The notes: generated by a model from the sequence alone, not told the origin. A DNA stretch of 64,000 bases from Aselliscus stoliczkanus (GCA_033961575.1 CM066731.1:61161501-61225500); one strand, 5' to 3'. Shown: positions 12,268-23,306, numbered from the stretch's first letter. Translations and numbers: made by a program.

Positions 12268-12682
12268 GGGCCGGCCGAGTGGCACGTTGGTTAAGAGCTG
12301 GCTTGGGACGCAAGTGACCCCAGTTCGGATCCCACATATGAGGGCCAGTGACATTGTGCCCTCTACAGCTAAGATGGTGAATAACAGCTCCACCTAGAGC
12401 TGGGCTGCAGGAGTCCCAGCGACAGTGTAGGCTGCCAGCCCCTGCTGCAGTGGGCTGCCATAAGCTACAGTCAGTGGCCAGCAGCCAGCAGCCAGCGTGA
12501 GCTGCCAAGAGCCACCGTGAGCGGCCGTCCAGAGGCCGGCGACTGATCTGCCTCACCCGGGAAGAGCGCAATGATGATACCAACATGAGCCAGTGAAGCA
12601 GTGTCCTCCACAACTAGACTGAAGAATAAAAGGACAGCAACTTGTCTGTTCCCTTTCCCCAGTTCACCAATTAAAAAAAAAA
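12268..12682 (+). mobile_element. Long composite tRNA-derived SINE (about 415 bp)
   Basis: The element is flanked by a 10-base duplication AGTATATAGA at 12,258-12,267 and 12,683-12,692. The order is: a tRNA-like head (GCCGAGTGGCACGTTGGTTA, box-B-like GTTCGGATCCC); the GAGGGCCAGTGACA linker shared with the short SINE; a body starting GCTAAGATGGTGAATAACAG with CAGC-rich repeats near 12,478-12,500; GCAATGATGATACCAAC; then a tail TCCTCCACAACTAGACTGAA, ACAGCAACTTGTCTGTTCCC and a poly-A end. The body and tail recur in the copies at 46,933, 56,280 and (tail only) 62,078. It is probably mobilised by L1. The frames inside it are not genes. Confidence 0.9.
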
Positions 12683-12692
12683 AGTATATAGA

Positions 12693-13080
12693 AATTCCAA
12701 GGCTAAAAAATAAAATAATTAAAATTAAGAACTTAATAGTTAGGTTTAATAGTACATTAGACTGTTATTAGACCTCTCATTAGAAGGTTAAGGAACTAGA
12801 AAATAAATCAATAGAAATGAAGACAAAGAGATCAACGTATGAAAAATGTGTAAGAGGCATATGAAAGAGAGATGGTGGAAAGGTTAAGCATATTGGTTTT
12901 TGAGTCCCAGAAAGTAGGAAAAGAGAAAGGGCTGAAGCCACATTCAAAGACGTAGGAGTCAGAAATTGTCCACAACTGGTGAAAATCATAAAGCTATAAA
13001 TTCTATAGTGACAGATAGGTTTTCGGTCCAAAAACTTGGTTGAATAAATAATTCCTTTACTAAAACTGTGTAACATGGAG
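12693..13080 (+). mobile_element. Old L1 ORF1-region fragment (right part)
   Basis: GGAACTAGAAAATAAATCAA, then ATGAAAGAGAGATGGTGG, resembles the coiled-coil-coding part of L1 ORF1. With the fragment at 11,480 it probably formed one element that the composite SINE split. It is decayed and has no open frame. Confidence 0.45.
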
Positions 13081-13535
13081 AAGAGGCTTGAATGGAGGTG
13101 GGATTACAGGAGTCAAAAATTCAGTATTGTACTTGTTAATGTCAAAATGCCTGCTAGATATTCTAGTAAAAATGTTGCATAGGCAATTTGATAAGGAACA
13201 GATGGATGAAGAAATTAGAACCCATAGTTTTAAAAAATTCTATCTCTACCTATCAGGATGTTTTGTGACAGTAGGGAAATTACTCTCATTTCCTTCTCTA
13301 AGAATGACTTCTCTCTCTCTCTCTCTTTTTGGATAAAAACTTCATTAAATTACAACACTATTTGAGCACTTAATGTTATTTTGAATGTATATGGAATACT
13401 CTCTAAAATTGAAACAGCCAAAATATAATGCTTAGAGAACTGGGAAAAATATATGAAAAGTAAATGTCTCTATCATATTGGGATTTAGGATTTGATTAAT
13501 AATATTTGATCGTTAAGATGAATGTATATGGTTAT
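13081..13535. other. Nothing recognised; short (CT)n
   Basis: A (CT)n run of about 8 units lies near 13,310-13,326. There is no other recognisable feature. Confidence 0.4.
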
Positions 13536-13539
13536 TTAA

Positions 13540-14135
13540 ACCAGGAGGAGATGACTCAAGAAGTAGACATACAAGAGTAAAATTTTGCAAAGATTTAGCT
13601 CTGGCCACACTATACTTAGGATCCAGTTCTAGGAAGAGATTCCAGCAAAGGAGCCTGTGCAAAAAACAGCTAGTTGAAATTGGAGAAAAATCCAGGAGCT
13701 TGGGAAGTCCCAGAAACCAATAGAATAAAGCAAGGTTTGACAATTAATACCTGATGCTGCCAAAATGTCAAGATAAAAACAGGATCATCCTGGGCCTACC
13801 GAGTGGCACAGTGGTTAAGCGCTGGTTTGGGAGGCCAGCGGCCCCGGTTCGGGTCCCACATAAGAGGGCCAGTGACACTGCCCTCAAAAAAAAATACAAT
13901 AAAAATAAAACCATGGATGTTAATAAAGTATTTAAAAAAAAACAAAGAAAAAACAACAGGATCATCCTTTGGAAATGAAAATTTTGGAGTTACTGGTGAC
14001 TTTGAGAGGAATTATTTTAATTGAGTGACAGGGATAAAATCGTGATTTGAACGAGTTCAGGAGAGAATGAGAAATTTATGCTTCTGGTAATGGTAGTCTA
14101 GGTAATTCACCTCCTTCAACAGAAATATGGATGAA
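13540..14135 (-). mobile_element. L2 LINE remnant (antisense), split by a SINE
   Basis: CCAGCAAAGGAGCCTGTGC, GAGAAAAATCCAGGAGC, and, beyond the SINE, GAGTTACTGGTGACTTTGAG and GAGAATGAGAAATT follow in order the reverse complement of the L2 reverse transcriptase region. The SINE at 13,792 interrupts it. The fragment is decayed and non-coding. Confidence 0.55.
13792..13954 (+). mobile_element. tRNA-derived SINE, short form
   Basis: The head GAGTGGCACAGTGGTTAAGC, box-B-like GGTTCGGGTCCC, the linker GAGGGCCAGTGACACTGCCC, and a long A-rich tail with interruptions are the same as in the SINE at 10,578. The 14-base duplication AACAGGATCATCCT lies at 13,778-13,791 and 13,955-13,968. It is inserted in an antisense L2. 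Confidence 0.92.
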
Positions 14136-14814
14136 ATATTGGCAAAAGCTTCTAACAGCCTTAAAGAGCTAATGAAATATTGAGTAATTGCAGGGATAAA
14201 ATATAGGAAGAGATGTAAATCCAGAGATGGGAGTCTGCAACAGGGGGCTGTTTTTGTCCCAGGAGCATTTGTCAAGATGAAAAATGTGGCTAAAAGAGTA
14301 AGCAGTACATCTAGTAGTTTCAAAGAATTGGGGAACAAAAATTGTGCCTAGAGTCTGCCAAAGGAGAGAGTCTTGGTAAACCACCATGCGCTGAGAAATA
14401 CACACTAAAAAGAAAAAAAGGAAAGAAAAGTAAAACATTTTCGGCAGATTTTAAAGATTTTTAATATATGAAGATGATTGCAGCCCTTGACTCATTTTAT
14501 ATAGGTCCAGAAATATCTCAAGCCCTGAAATCACATAGAAATGATCTGGATTGTTCTTTTCCTCTTGTGTTTGGCAGAAGCAAAGAAACAAATCCTCTCA
14601 CGTGGATAGGTGGATAGGTATGTGATAAAGAAAGGGTAATAAAAAAGGTGGAGTTTAGATTTTGAATATACAAGTATTCACTGTAAAATTCTTTAATTTT
14701 TTCAGCCTTTTTGAACATTAAAAACCTAATTTGCTGGTAAAAGAAGACAGTTGTTTCTGGAGGCAAGTAATATCATCTTAGGTCTCAAATCATGTTCAAA
14801 AATTATTTTTCAAA
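14136..14814. other. Decayed DNA, nothing firmly recognised
   Basis: The left part may continue the L2 remnant. I see no gene; the minus-strand frames at 14,057-14,438 overlap one another and look random. Confidence 0.35.
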
Positions 14815-15915
14815 TACAGTGTCCACCGAATCAATAAAATATAACTAGGCATATAAGGAATAAAGACAACGCGAACAAGAATAAGCACAAATAATGGACA
14901 GCGGAGACATACAGATACTCTGCAGAGTGGAAGAACCAGGCGCAGATGGTAAAACAACTATGATTGCTATGTTTGGAGAAATAAAAGCTCAGGCAAGAAG
15001 TCTAAAATTAAAATAGGATATTGCATATGTGAAAGGAAACATATGTGAAAGGAAACAAAACCCAAAACTATATTAATCCAAATAGAGAATGTAACGGCTG
15101 AGTTTAAGAGCATAATAAACTCAATGAAAGAGAGAAACTATAAACTTGATGGTAGCTGAGAATGAACTGTGTACAATGAAGCAAGGAGTGACAAAAAGAT
15201 GAGAAAAAAATATCAAAGGTAGTGAAAGAGAGTTCGGTGATTTGATCTAATATGTCTTCAACTGGGAATCTAAAAGCAGAGAGGTGAAGAATGTAGAAGA
15301 TGTGATATTTAAAGTGGCTGTGGATTCCAAAGGTGATGAAAATTGAACAAATCTGAAGTTATAGAAGATAAAGAGAAACCCAGGCCTTGAGACATCATAG
15401 AAAAGCTGCTGAAAACCAAGGAGAGGTGATGGTGGTGGGAGGGGCAGATGACTCTTGAGAGCATTAGACTGAGAGCTACTTGCTAATAGCAACAAAGGTA
15501 GAAGATGGATATCATATCAATAATGTATGGGGGGATAAAAAACTTGCCAACCTAGAATTCTTTATCCAGCGAAAAATCCTGCAGGAATGAAGTTCACACA
15601 AAATAATTTCAAACAAAAAATGAAAGCAATTGCTACCCGAAAACCTGCATTAAAATAAATGAGAGTTTATTTTTCAGGCAAATGGAAAATCATTCTAGTT
15701 GGAAGACGAGATGCAAGAAGAGATGGAAGGAAATGAAAATGATAAAATGAAGGTAAATACAAATGAGTAATGATGGGAATAAACAAAAATAATAAAAATG
15801 TATGGAGAGGATAAAAATATGTAGAGATTTAAAACACACAATGGTAACCTCAATGGGGTGGAGGATAAATTAAGTTTGCTTTATCCAGGGTAAGGGGAAG
15901 AGTAACAACATGATT
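14815..15915 (+). mobile_element. HAL1-like / old L1 ORF1-type remnant
   Basis: Phrases such as CTAGAATTCTTTATCCAGCG followed by AAAAATCCTGCAGGAATGAA, then CAGGCAAATGGAAAATC, follow the 3' half of HAL1, an L1 relative that carries only the first reading frame. The stretch is purine-rich and decayed, with no long open frame. A 15-16 base tandem unit (CATATGTGAAAGGAAA) lies near 15,024-15,056. Confidence 0.5.
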
Positions 15916-15984
15916 TGTTTTTAATGTAAAGGTTTTCTTTATAGTTTTATTTTTCTTTATATAGTAGTAGCTTTATGGACTCCT

Positions 15985-16600
15985 TTTTAAAAACAGTTTG
16001 AGGCATAGCTGACATATATTAACTTGATACATTTTGTAAGACTTGACATGTATATGCACCCATGAAACAAACACCACAATCAAGATAATGAACATGCACA
16101 TGCACCCCAAAGTGTCCTCAAGCCCTTTTCTAATCTCTTCCTAACACACTCCCATGCAACTACTGATCTGCTTTCTATCACTCTAGATTGCCTCTTCTAG
16201 ACATTTATATAAATGGGACCATACAGTATATGCCCTTTATTCCTGGTTTCTTTCATTCAGAATCATCATTTTAAGATTTACTCACGTTGCTGCATGTAAT
16301 AGCAGTTTATTATTTTTACTGATAAGCTGTAACCCATTGTATGGATAGTGCACAATTTGTTTATTCATTCACCTATTGATGAATATATGTTTACTTTCCA
16401 ATTTTTGGCTATTTCATATAAAACTATTGTATGCAGAACATTTGCGTATTAGTCTTAGTATTAATATATGCTTTCATTTATCCTCAGTAAATACCTAGAA
16501 GTAGAATGACTGAGTCACATGGTAAGTACATTTAACTGAAAAAAACTGACAAATTATTTTCTAAAGTTGTACCATTTTACATTTCAAGAGACGGTAAACA
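15985..16600 (-). mobile_element. Old L1, 3' part (antisense)
   Basis: Antisense to the L1 ORF2 C-terminal region and 3' UTR: CACCACAATCAAGATAATGA, ATAAATGGGACCATACAGTA, CATTGTATGGATAGTGCACA, then GTAAATACCTAGAAGTAGAA. The reading order is standard for this segment of mammalian L1. Stops and gaps interrupt all frames. Confidence 0.75.
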
Positions 16601-16604
16601 TGAT

Positions 16605-16996
16605 GTGTTTGAGGCTGCTGCTGGTGTAACATGGCACACTGTCTAACAGCACACTTTTTTGTTATAAGTAAAAAGCATACACTTCAATACAATGATGAAA
16701 AGTATAGCATGGTAAATACATAAACCAGTAATATACTTGTTTATTATCACTATCAAATATTATGTACTGTACATAATTGTATGTGCTATGCTTTCATAGA
16801 ACTGGCAATGCAGTTTGTTTATACCAGCATCGCCACAAACAAACATGGAAGTAATGCATTCAGCCACCAGGATATGACAGCTATGATGTCACTAGGTGAG
16901 AAGAATTTTTTAGCTCCATTATAACTGTATGGGGCCACCTTTGTGTATGCGGTCTGACCTTCACTGAAATGTCGTTATGTGGTATTTAGTTAAAAG
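16605..16996. mobile_element. Tigger / MER2-type DNA transposon remnant
   Basis: GCATGGTAAATACATAAACC, ATAATTGTATGTGCTATGC, CACCAGGATATGACAGC, GATGTCACTAGGTGAGAAG and the terminal CACTGAAATGTCGTTATGTG parallel the non-coding half and terminal repeat of MER2 (Tigger family, Tc1/mariner superfamily). The element lies beside the L1 end and has no transposase frame. Confidence 0.65.
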
Positions 16997-17942
16997 ATAG
17001 ATACACTTAGGAAATCTACAAGGAAGAGCTTTTCAACAAGTAAAACTCTGAAAATAAAAACTATCCTCTAAATTCTCTGATGCTGTTCCTATTTGTTAAG
17101 AAGTGAATGAGCCTTCAGTAAGGACATTGCAGAGAGGATTGGGATGAATTAATAACATTGAGGATGACTTCTAACCCCAGAATTCTATAATTCGATACTC
17201 AAAGATCAGAATTGTAATGCTTTTTACAAAAACGCCTTTGCAAGTTTATACCGTGCTTATGGCAGCAAACACACCAGCCATAGCAGAGCAGTCCGAAGTA
17301 GTAATGGCCTGGTAGCTCTTTTCTGACTTTTTTATAGAAATCGCTGATAAAACTTACACCCCACAGGATATGTTGCTTATCTTGTCATTGATGAACTTTA
17401 AAGTCATTTTAGTAAGGCTCTAGGTCAGTCACCAAAATGTTGCATATGGTACTTAAAAGTCCGTTGCATAGCTTCTACTTGTGGAGTCAGGATACTAAAT
17501 GAGTAAAAAGCTCGAGGAGGTTGAACTGGTTTCTCCACATCCCTGGGTTTGCTCCTGACTTCTTGAACTTTTCTCATCCATTATGCTCATTTTACATATC
17601 ATGTTTCTTCTCTTGAGACTGGTTTGATTTCTACACTGCCTTTCATATTTCTTCCTACCTTTAACGGATTTTAAATTAAGCAACAGCAAAAACATAGCTT
17701 TTTAAACAACACTTCTCACCTACATTTCTTGAGAATCATCACAATCTCAATGTATATGTCTAACTTACTGGCCTTAATATCTATATCTCTTACTTGAGCT
17801 GTGTTCCTTTAAAATTGTGTCTCATTTCTGTGGGTTCATGGGTATATTACTACCTCATGTTCCCACTAAATTTGGCTATATATCAGTGCATAAAAATATC
17901 TAAGTGGTTTTAATGTCTTGATAGATAATTTGTGAATTCCTC
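16997..17942. other. AT-rich DNA, nothing recognised
   Basis: No repeat or gene was recognised. The minus-strand frame at 17,495-17,695 has a low-complexity composition. Confidence 0.4.
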
Positions 17943-17944
17943 TA

Positions 17945-18114
17945 TGAGGTGTGATCAAAGTCTACGGTGAATGTTTAAATAAAAACATTACAGTAAAAGA
18001 CACATTGCCATTAATCCCCTTCAAAATACTCCCCCTCACTTCCAACACACTTATCCCATCATTCTTGCCACTTTCTGAAGCAGTTCTGGAAGTCCTCTTT
18101 CATGAGTGTCTTTA
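17945..18114 (+). repeat. Left arm of mariner inverted repeat
   Basis: This arm pairs with 18,295-18,471 over nearly its whole length. Shared words include CACTTATCCCAT, TTCTTGCCACTTTCTGAAG and GTTCTGGAAGTCC, which appear reverse-complemented in the right arm. Confidence 0.88.
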
Positions 18115-18294
18115 GTTGCGCTGTCATGGCTGCCTCGATATCCTGAATCATTTTGACTTCAGGGAAGAGCCAGAAGTCCCACGGTGCCAGGTGAATAAGA
18201 TGGATGAGGACAGACTGTAATGTTTTTATTTGACACAAATTGCCATATACCAGAAGCGATGTGTGACAGAGTGTTGTCATGATGGAGGATGAAG

Positions 18295-18471
18295 TAAAGA
18301 CACTTGCGAAAGGGGACTTCCAGAACTTCTTCAGAAAGTGGCAAGAACAATGGGATAAGTGTGTTTGAAGCAAGGGGGAGTATTTTGAGGAGGATTAATG
18401 GCAAGGTGTCTTTTGCTGTAATAATTTTTTTTTTAATTCAAACATTCACCATATCTTCTGATCACACCTTG
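18295..18471 (-). repeat. Right arm of mariner inverted repeat
   Basis: This is the reverse-complement partner of 17,945-18,114. It duplicates the transposase C-terminal coding end and 3' UTR where the 5' half of the transposon should be, so the original 5' half has been replaced. Confidence 0.88.
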
Positions 18472-18473
18472 TA

Positions 18474-20050
18474 CATCCCCCCCCCCCATGGATAGTTCTT
18501 TTCTTTGCAAACAAAAGCTTTGTTAGCTCAGTCGAGAGAGAGGGTGAGTCACAAAGTTAAGCTCTGCAAACCACTCTAGTCAGAGGACCTTCATGGCTCT
18601 GTGTCCCATGTCTGAAAACCACTGCTGGCCTCATGTTTTATCTTTTCAGAAACATCTAAGCATTGAGACAATAGTTAATGTCAAGGCTAGCTCTCTCACA
18701 CCTGAATCCTAGTATTGTATCAAAAGGATTTATACACAAGGGTATCACTTTTGGCCATCTTTTGTGAATTATGATTTGTTCAGATTGTCATGTCTAATAT
18801 CACCTATATTTCCCTAGTTACAATTCTTACTGTATTTCAGCTATAGTTGAAAGAAGTTCAAGAAAATATTTGCTCTCTTCATTTAAATAAATAATTGTAT
18901 TTCAGCAAATAGATATTTATTATTTTTTATTGTTTTATGTATTACTTTATCAAACTTAAATTTTTAGTATGGCAAGAATAATTATATATTGTTAATACTG
19001 AGATAACTTTTAAGCACAATGAAAGATACTTTTAAGGATTACTTTTTTTAAATTTAGAATTTGTTTTTACCTACACATAAATTTTAATATTACCACAGGT
19101 ATGTGTGTAGACTTAAAAAAATCCTTCCTAACCTTTTTCTAAATTTACTTAAAATTTTCAGCTAATTATTTGAAAGTATGCTATTATAATGGTTAATATA
19201 AATCTTAAATGGTGCCCAATACTTTAAACATACATACTATTAACCCATCAAATGATATTTGTAGGGAATATTAACACCTAAAATATATCGTAGATTTTCA
19301 CATGATCGAGCTCCATAAATTTCACAAATTGAAAGGTTTGAATGACTAAAAACAGGTATTTTAATAATACACATACCAAATTATCTCCAAATTCATCTGT
19401 TTATAATTTCACAAATTAGGTCATAAACACCTATATTGTAATTTTGCTAAATGAAGTTGGGTTGTATATAATGAATTACAATCCATTCAAAAAGATATTA
19501 CAAAATGCATGGGTGTTTTATTGTAACCCAACATTATGTAGAATTTGGTATAACACTAATTATGCTTTGGGTTCCTTCCGAGAGAGGTTACTAGAAATGC
19601 TGGAAGGAATTTATTATGACCTCGTCCTACAGCATGTCCCCTGAGGGCACTGTCAGAACAATAAAGAACAATTAAAAATCAATAAGCGGTGAGAAAGCCA
19701 ATACAAATAAAAGTGACTTGGTAGTCATTTTATATTAAAGAGACCAAAGCCATACAAGTAGTTGGGTTTCCTAGAGCAAAGATCAAGTGAGGCTTTCTCC
19801 TATCTTCATTTAATAAATTGCATTTCTTGAATAAATGAAAGGCGAATGGACTTTCAGCAATAAGGTAATTTTTTGGAGAGACTGCTAAAGAACATTTTTT
19901 TTCCCATGGGATAGATAAAGATAAGGTAATTCAAAACGTTTTGTGCTTTATGATTTGCAACCAAATTTGAAAAGTATGAGTAAATGTAAATATCTACTAT
20001 TCTATTGAGTATAATAAAAATGAACTCAAAATTCCATAACTCAAAATTCT
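18474..20050. other. AT-rich DNA, nothing recognised
   Basis: A C-run (10 bases) lies at about 18,478-18,487 next to the mariner. The rest is strongly AT-rich with no repeat or gene that I can name. Confidence 0.4.
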
Positions 20051-20054
20051 GGAA

Positions 20055-20253
20055 TGGTGCTATCCCAAACAGTGTCAGATGTGGCTACTTAAATTTAAAT
20101 TTTAATTAATCAAATCAAGTTAAAATTAATTTATGACATTGCATTAGCCATAGTTCAAGTGCTCTGTAGCCAAATATGGCTATTGTATTGGACAGTGCAG
20201 ATACAAAACATTTCTATCACCACAGAAAGTTCTATTGGATAGCCCTGCTCTAG
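20055..20253. mobile_element. hAT-Charlie non-autonomous element (MER5/MER1 type)
   Basis: CAGATGTGGCTACTTAAATT, then TCAAGTGCTCTGTAGCC, ATTGTATTGGACAGTGCAG and AGTTCTATTGGATAGCCCTG are the diagnostic words of the short Charlie-mobilised hAT elements. The ends TGCTATCCCAAACAG and GATAGCCCTGCTC form the decayed terminal repeats. It is non-coding. Confidence 0.75.
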
Positions 20254-22440
20254 AACATAAGAGAGGGGAGGTATGTATATATTAAAGGGAGAAAGAGCTT
20301 CCATCCTGTGAATAAACTATAAACATAGCCCGATCAGTTCTTCTTTTCCTCCTTTTTTTCTCCTTCAATTTTTATTTAACCAGAAAATCCACACATCCCA
20401 AAAAAGTCATGCTCTGGTCCTTTTGAAAAAAAAAAAAAAATAGTGTATTTCTGCTGTGAGCAAGCATTGCCGACAAAAACTGACCAGTTCTTCAAAACAC
20501 AGACCCAAACTTTACTAACTGACAAGCTACCAAAAGGTGTACCAGAACTGGAGAAGCAGAATTGACTGACACTAGATTTTTATAGTTGTGGCAATGGGGG
20601 AGTAGGGTGTGGGTGTGGGAGAGGGTGTGTGGTGGGGTGGGAGGGTGGGGGTTGGAATCATCAGTACAAATGTATATGGGTGCTGAGATGGGCAACTTGG
20701 TTACTGAGAACGGATTGGATCTCTGTGGACAGGAGTGCCTTAGCTCTCCTTGTTGTCTTCAGGAAGAGTTCTGCATGGTCCACCAGGAAGAGATGAAGCC
20801 AAATAATCCTTTGGATTGTTCACACTGAGACATCCACGCCTCACGATGCAGGGGGACAAGCGAACCAGAGAATGGGTTGGAGTGGGGGGTCAAAAAGACA
20901 GCATGTTTCTTTGAGACACAAAAAATGTTCAACCATCTAAACACCGACTCCGAAGCCAGGGCAACCACAGTGACTCAGCAGGAAAAGTGCTTATTTGAAG
21001 TATCTCTAAATTGGAAACTCTCAAACTCTGCATTTGATTAAGCTCACTTAAGAGCTTGTGTTGGTCTATTATCTTCAAGTAATTAAAATGATATTATTAC
21101 CACTTATAAATGTTATATCTCCCTTAAAGATTACATTTAAGAAAAAACAACAAACAAAAAAAACACTTAAATGATACCATGCTGCCATAAAAGGCAGTTT
21201 CTCCTCTCACTGAAATAATACCCCCTTAGGGTCAGATTTACATCTCATGCAAAGCCATGGGAGAATAAGACTCCAAGAAAGCAAAGAGAATCCTCATAGA
21301 GTTACATAGGATGAAAATTTGGCTCAGACATTATTTTTTAGATGGAAGCTGATAAACAGAATAAAAGTTAAAATATACAGACATGGGGATCCAAGGTAAC
21401 AATGCCAAAAGAAAGAGCCTTTTGTTGTTGTGTTCATGTTGTTTTTTTTCTCCCTTCTTTGTGCTGTTTGGGCCAGCTCTCTCCTGCTCTCTTTTCTGCA
21501 TGTGCTCTTGGAGTTTGCTAATACGAAAAACTAGGAATTCAAATAAAAATAAAATGGTGCCTTGTCCTATTTACCTTTCATAATAATGAGCTCTGTGTTG
21601 CATATGCTATGTGTCTCAAACTGGAACCCAAAAGACCAGACTCCTGGCTGAAATTATTCCATGGGACATGCTAACCACAGGGCAGCAAGTACACAGAACG
21701 CCCCTTCTCTCTGCAAGAGACATCACCCTGTGCTGTGGCATCCGTCATGTTTAGAAAACCAACGAGGTCTCATGCTCATTAGCATTGCAAATGTAAACCT
21801 CAAGATGTGTATGTTGCAAGTGTACAAGTGATGGAATATTTCATGTCTTTTCCTTACAATTACTTCCAGGCTTATATTTTCTTTCTTTTGCTTCATCTTT
21901 GCTGTATGTCTACTGCAAAATATTCTAGTATATTTTCATGGTAATTCCAGGAACAGGTTATCTGTACTCTGTTGTACCTCTTATTATTCAAATAGTATCT
22001 AACAGCTCTTTGTCATTTAAAAAAATCTAGACTATGCCATTCTCTCTCACTCTGTGAAAAACATAATTTACTTCAAGTTGCATGTAGTATTTCTATATTA
22101 CATATGCTAGGCTGCTCCTCTATTATTTTTTAATTGATATTATTTGGCTGACATTCAATTCCACAGCCATAAACCCCTCTACAGACTGAGGGAAGTGTTA
22201 TTTTATACCTGTATTAGGCACAATTTCAGATATTCCTAAAATGCTAATTGCTGATTTTAGAGACATAAAGTTAATTAATCCCATGAAGTCTGTAAAAAAA
22301 TTACCTGTAGCTCAAAACACTGCCTTGTTGCTGCAGTATCTATGTGTGATTTCTAGTGTATGACCTGCGGTTGGTACATTTCAGAATCCCAGGTGCTTTT
22401 CAGGTGAAGAAGCCAACTGTGCTCCAAACTGCAGCCTGAA
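20254..22440. other. Single-copy DNA with a G-rich tract
   Basis: A G-run cluster at 20,596-20,653 is the only distinct feature. No gene or named repeat is seen. The frame at 20,586-20,828 is driven by the G-rich tract. Confidence 0.45.
20596..20653 (+). other. G-rich tract, potential quadruplex former
   Basis: At least seven runs of three or more G are separated by short loops, including GGGTGTGGGTGTGGGAGAGG. This pattern fits intramolecular G-quadruplex formation in the plus strand. No function is implied by sequence alone. Confidence 0.6.
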
Positions 22441-22454
22441 AAACCACACCACTG

Positions 22455-22655
22455 TGTTCAGAGAATACACACCATGCGCAGGACACTGCTCTAAGCCCTT
22501 ACATGTCTTATGGTCTTCTTTAATGGCCATAACAATTCTCTATTGTCCCCCATTTTGCAGACAAAGTAACTGAGCACTGGAGTCATCAAGTACCTTGACC
22601 AGGGTCTCAGCTAGAAAACAGCAGAACCACATTTGGCTCTGAGAAAATCTGACTT
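22455..22655 (-). mobile_element. MIR SINE (antisense)
   Basis: GGACACTGCTCTAAGCCCTT, AATGGCCATAACAATTCTC, CCCATTTTGCAGACAAAGTA and CAGCTAGAAAACAGCAGAAC follow reverse-complement MIR in order. Confidence 0.7.
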
Positions 22656-22788
22656 CGGAGAGTCCATCACAATGAGAAGAAATGTACACCTGGCTGTTTA
22701 AACCATCATGGGGGAACAGTATGGACATTTTTGTGTTCAGTTTTTAATTACTATTTAATCTCATTGACATCCACCACATAATGGTGGC

Positions 22789-22865
22789 TTGTTTATTTAA
22801 AGGGTGGATTGGCACCTGCCATGTGCTCAGCACCGTGCCAGGTACTTTGTCACTGCTTATGATGA
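22789..22865 (-). mobile_element. L2 3'-end fragment (antisense)
   Basis: GGCACCTGCCATGTGCTCAG followed by CACCGTGCCAGGTACTTTG matches the reversed L2 or MIR 3' end. Confidence 0.45.
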
Positions 22866-23117
22866 GCAAGAAAGTTTTAAAATGCTGTTTGAGCTCCTAT
22901 TATGCCAAAATAAAGCCACTTTGCTTTTAATATTAAAGTTTCTTAAACTAAATTGTGTTGGAATATATCTGAAAGAAGAGACTATTGCAAAATATAACTA
23001 AGATTTGAAGCAAACAAATAAGTGAATTGAAAGATTAATTGCCCACTTTCAACATTTGTCACAATATGGAGAGATTTGAAATATGCTCGTAGGAACATAT
23101 ATTATTATGGTAATATA

Positions 23118-23306
23118 CAGTGGGTGCCAAAAAAGTGTATACACATTTTAAGAAAGAAAAAAACTATTAAAATTGTAATACTTGATGTATACTGACAACA
23201 AAACATGAATGCAATTACAAGAGGTGCTCAAAGTGGTTACCATCAGAGTAATTTTAATACAGTTTTTCCTTTCTTAAAAGATGTATACATTTTTTGGCAC
23301 CCTTTG
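23118..23306. mobile_element. TA-flanked MITE (Tc1/mariner type), 189 bp
   Basis: The element lies between TA dinucleotides (23,116-23,117 and 23,307-23,308). The left end GGGTGCCAAAAAAGTGTATA and the reverse complement of the right end, GGGTGCCAAAAAATGTATAC, match well, and the similarity continues inwards through CTTTTAAGAAAG for about 60 bases. The middle holds GCAATTACAAGAGGTGCTCA. No transposase is encoded, so it must have been moved by a related autonomous element. Confidence 0.88.

Larger units (their letters stand above)
17945..18471 (-). mobile_element. Palindromic, internally rearranged mariner element
   Basis: TA dinucleotides at 17,943-17,944 and 18,472-18,473 flank terminal inverted repeats that share AGGTGTGATCA and GGTGAATGTTT. 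The length is 527 bp, against about 1.3 kb for an autonomous mariner. On the minus strand the central part encodes pieces of a mariner transposase core in two frames. HHDNTLSHIASG (near 18,240-18,285) matches the region of the second catalytic aspartate. LAPWDFWLFPEVK (near 18,150-18,190) matches the region of the third. It continues to the C-terminal KEDFQNCFRKWQE at about 18,060. A frameshift separates the two motifs and the N-terminal half is absent, so it cannot make transposase. The outer 170 bases or so at each end are inverted copies of the 3' end: arms 17,945-18,114 and 18,295-18,471, around a spacer of about 180 bases. Confidence 0.88.

Noticed and set aside
12206..12613. 135-codon minus-strand frame
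   Set aside because: It lies almost wholly inside the composite SINE at 12,268, read antisense.
18059..18404. Minus-strand frames with mariner transposase motifs as a possible gene
   Set aside because: The N-terminal half is missing, the two catalytic-region motifs are in different frames, and the 5' side is an inverted copy of the 3' end. It is a transposon remnant.
18528..18600. GTTAGCTCAGTCGAGAGAG resembling a tRNA 5' half
   Set aside because: No matching acceptor stem or box B follows at the right distance; probably chance.
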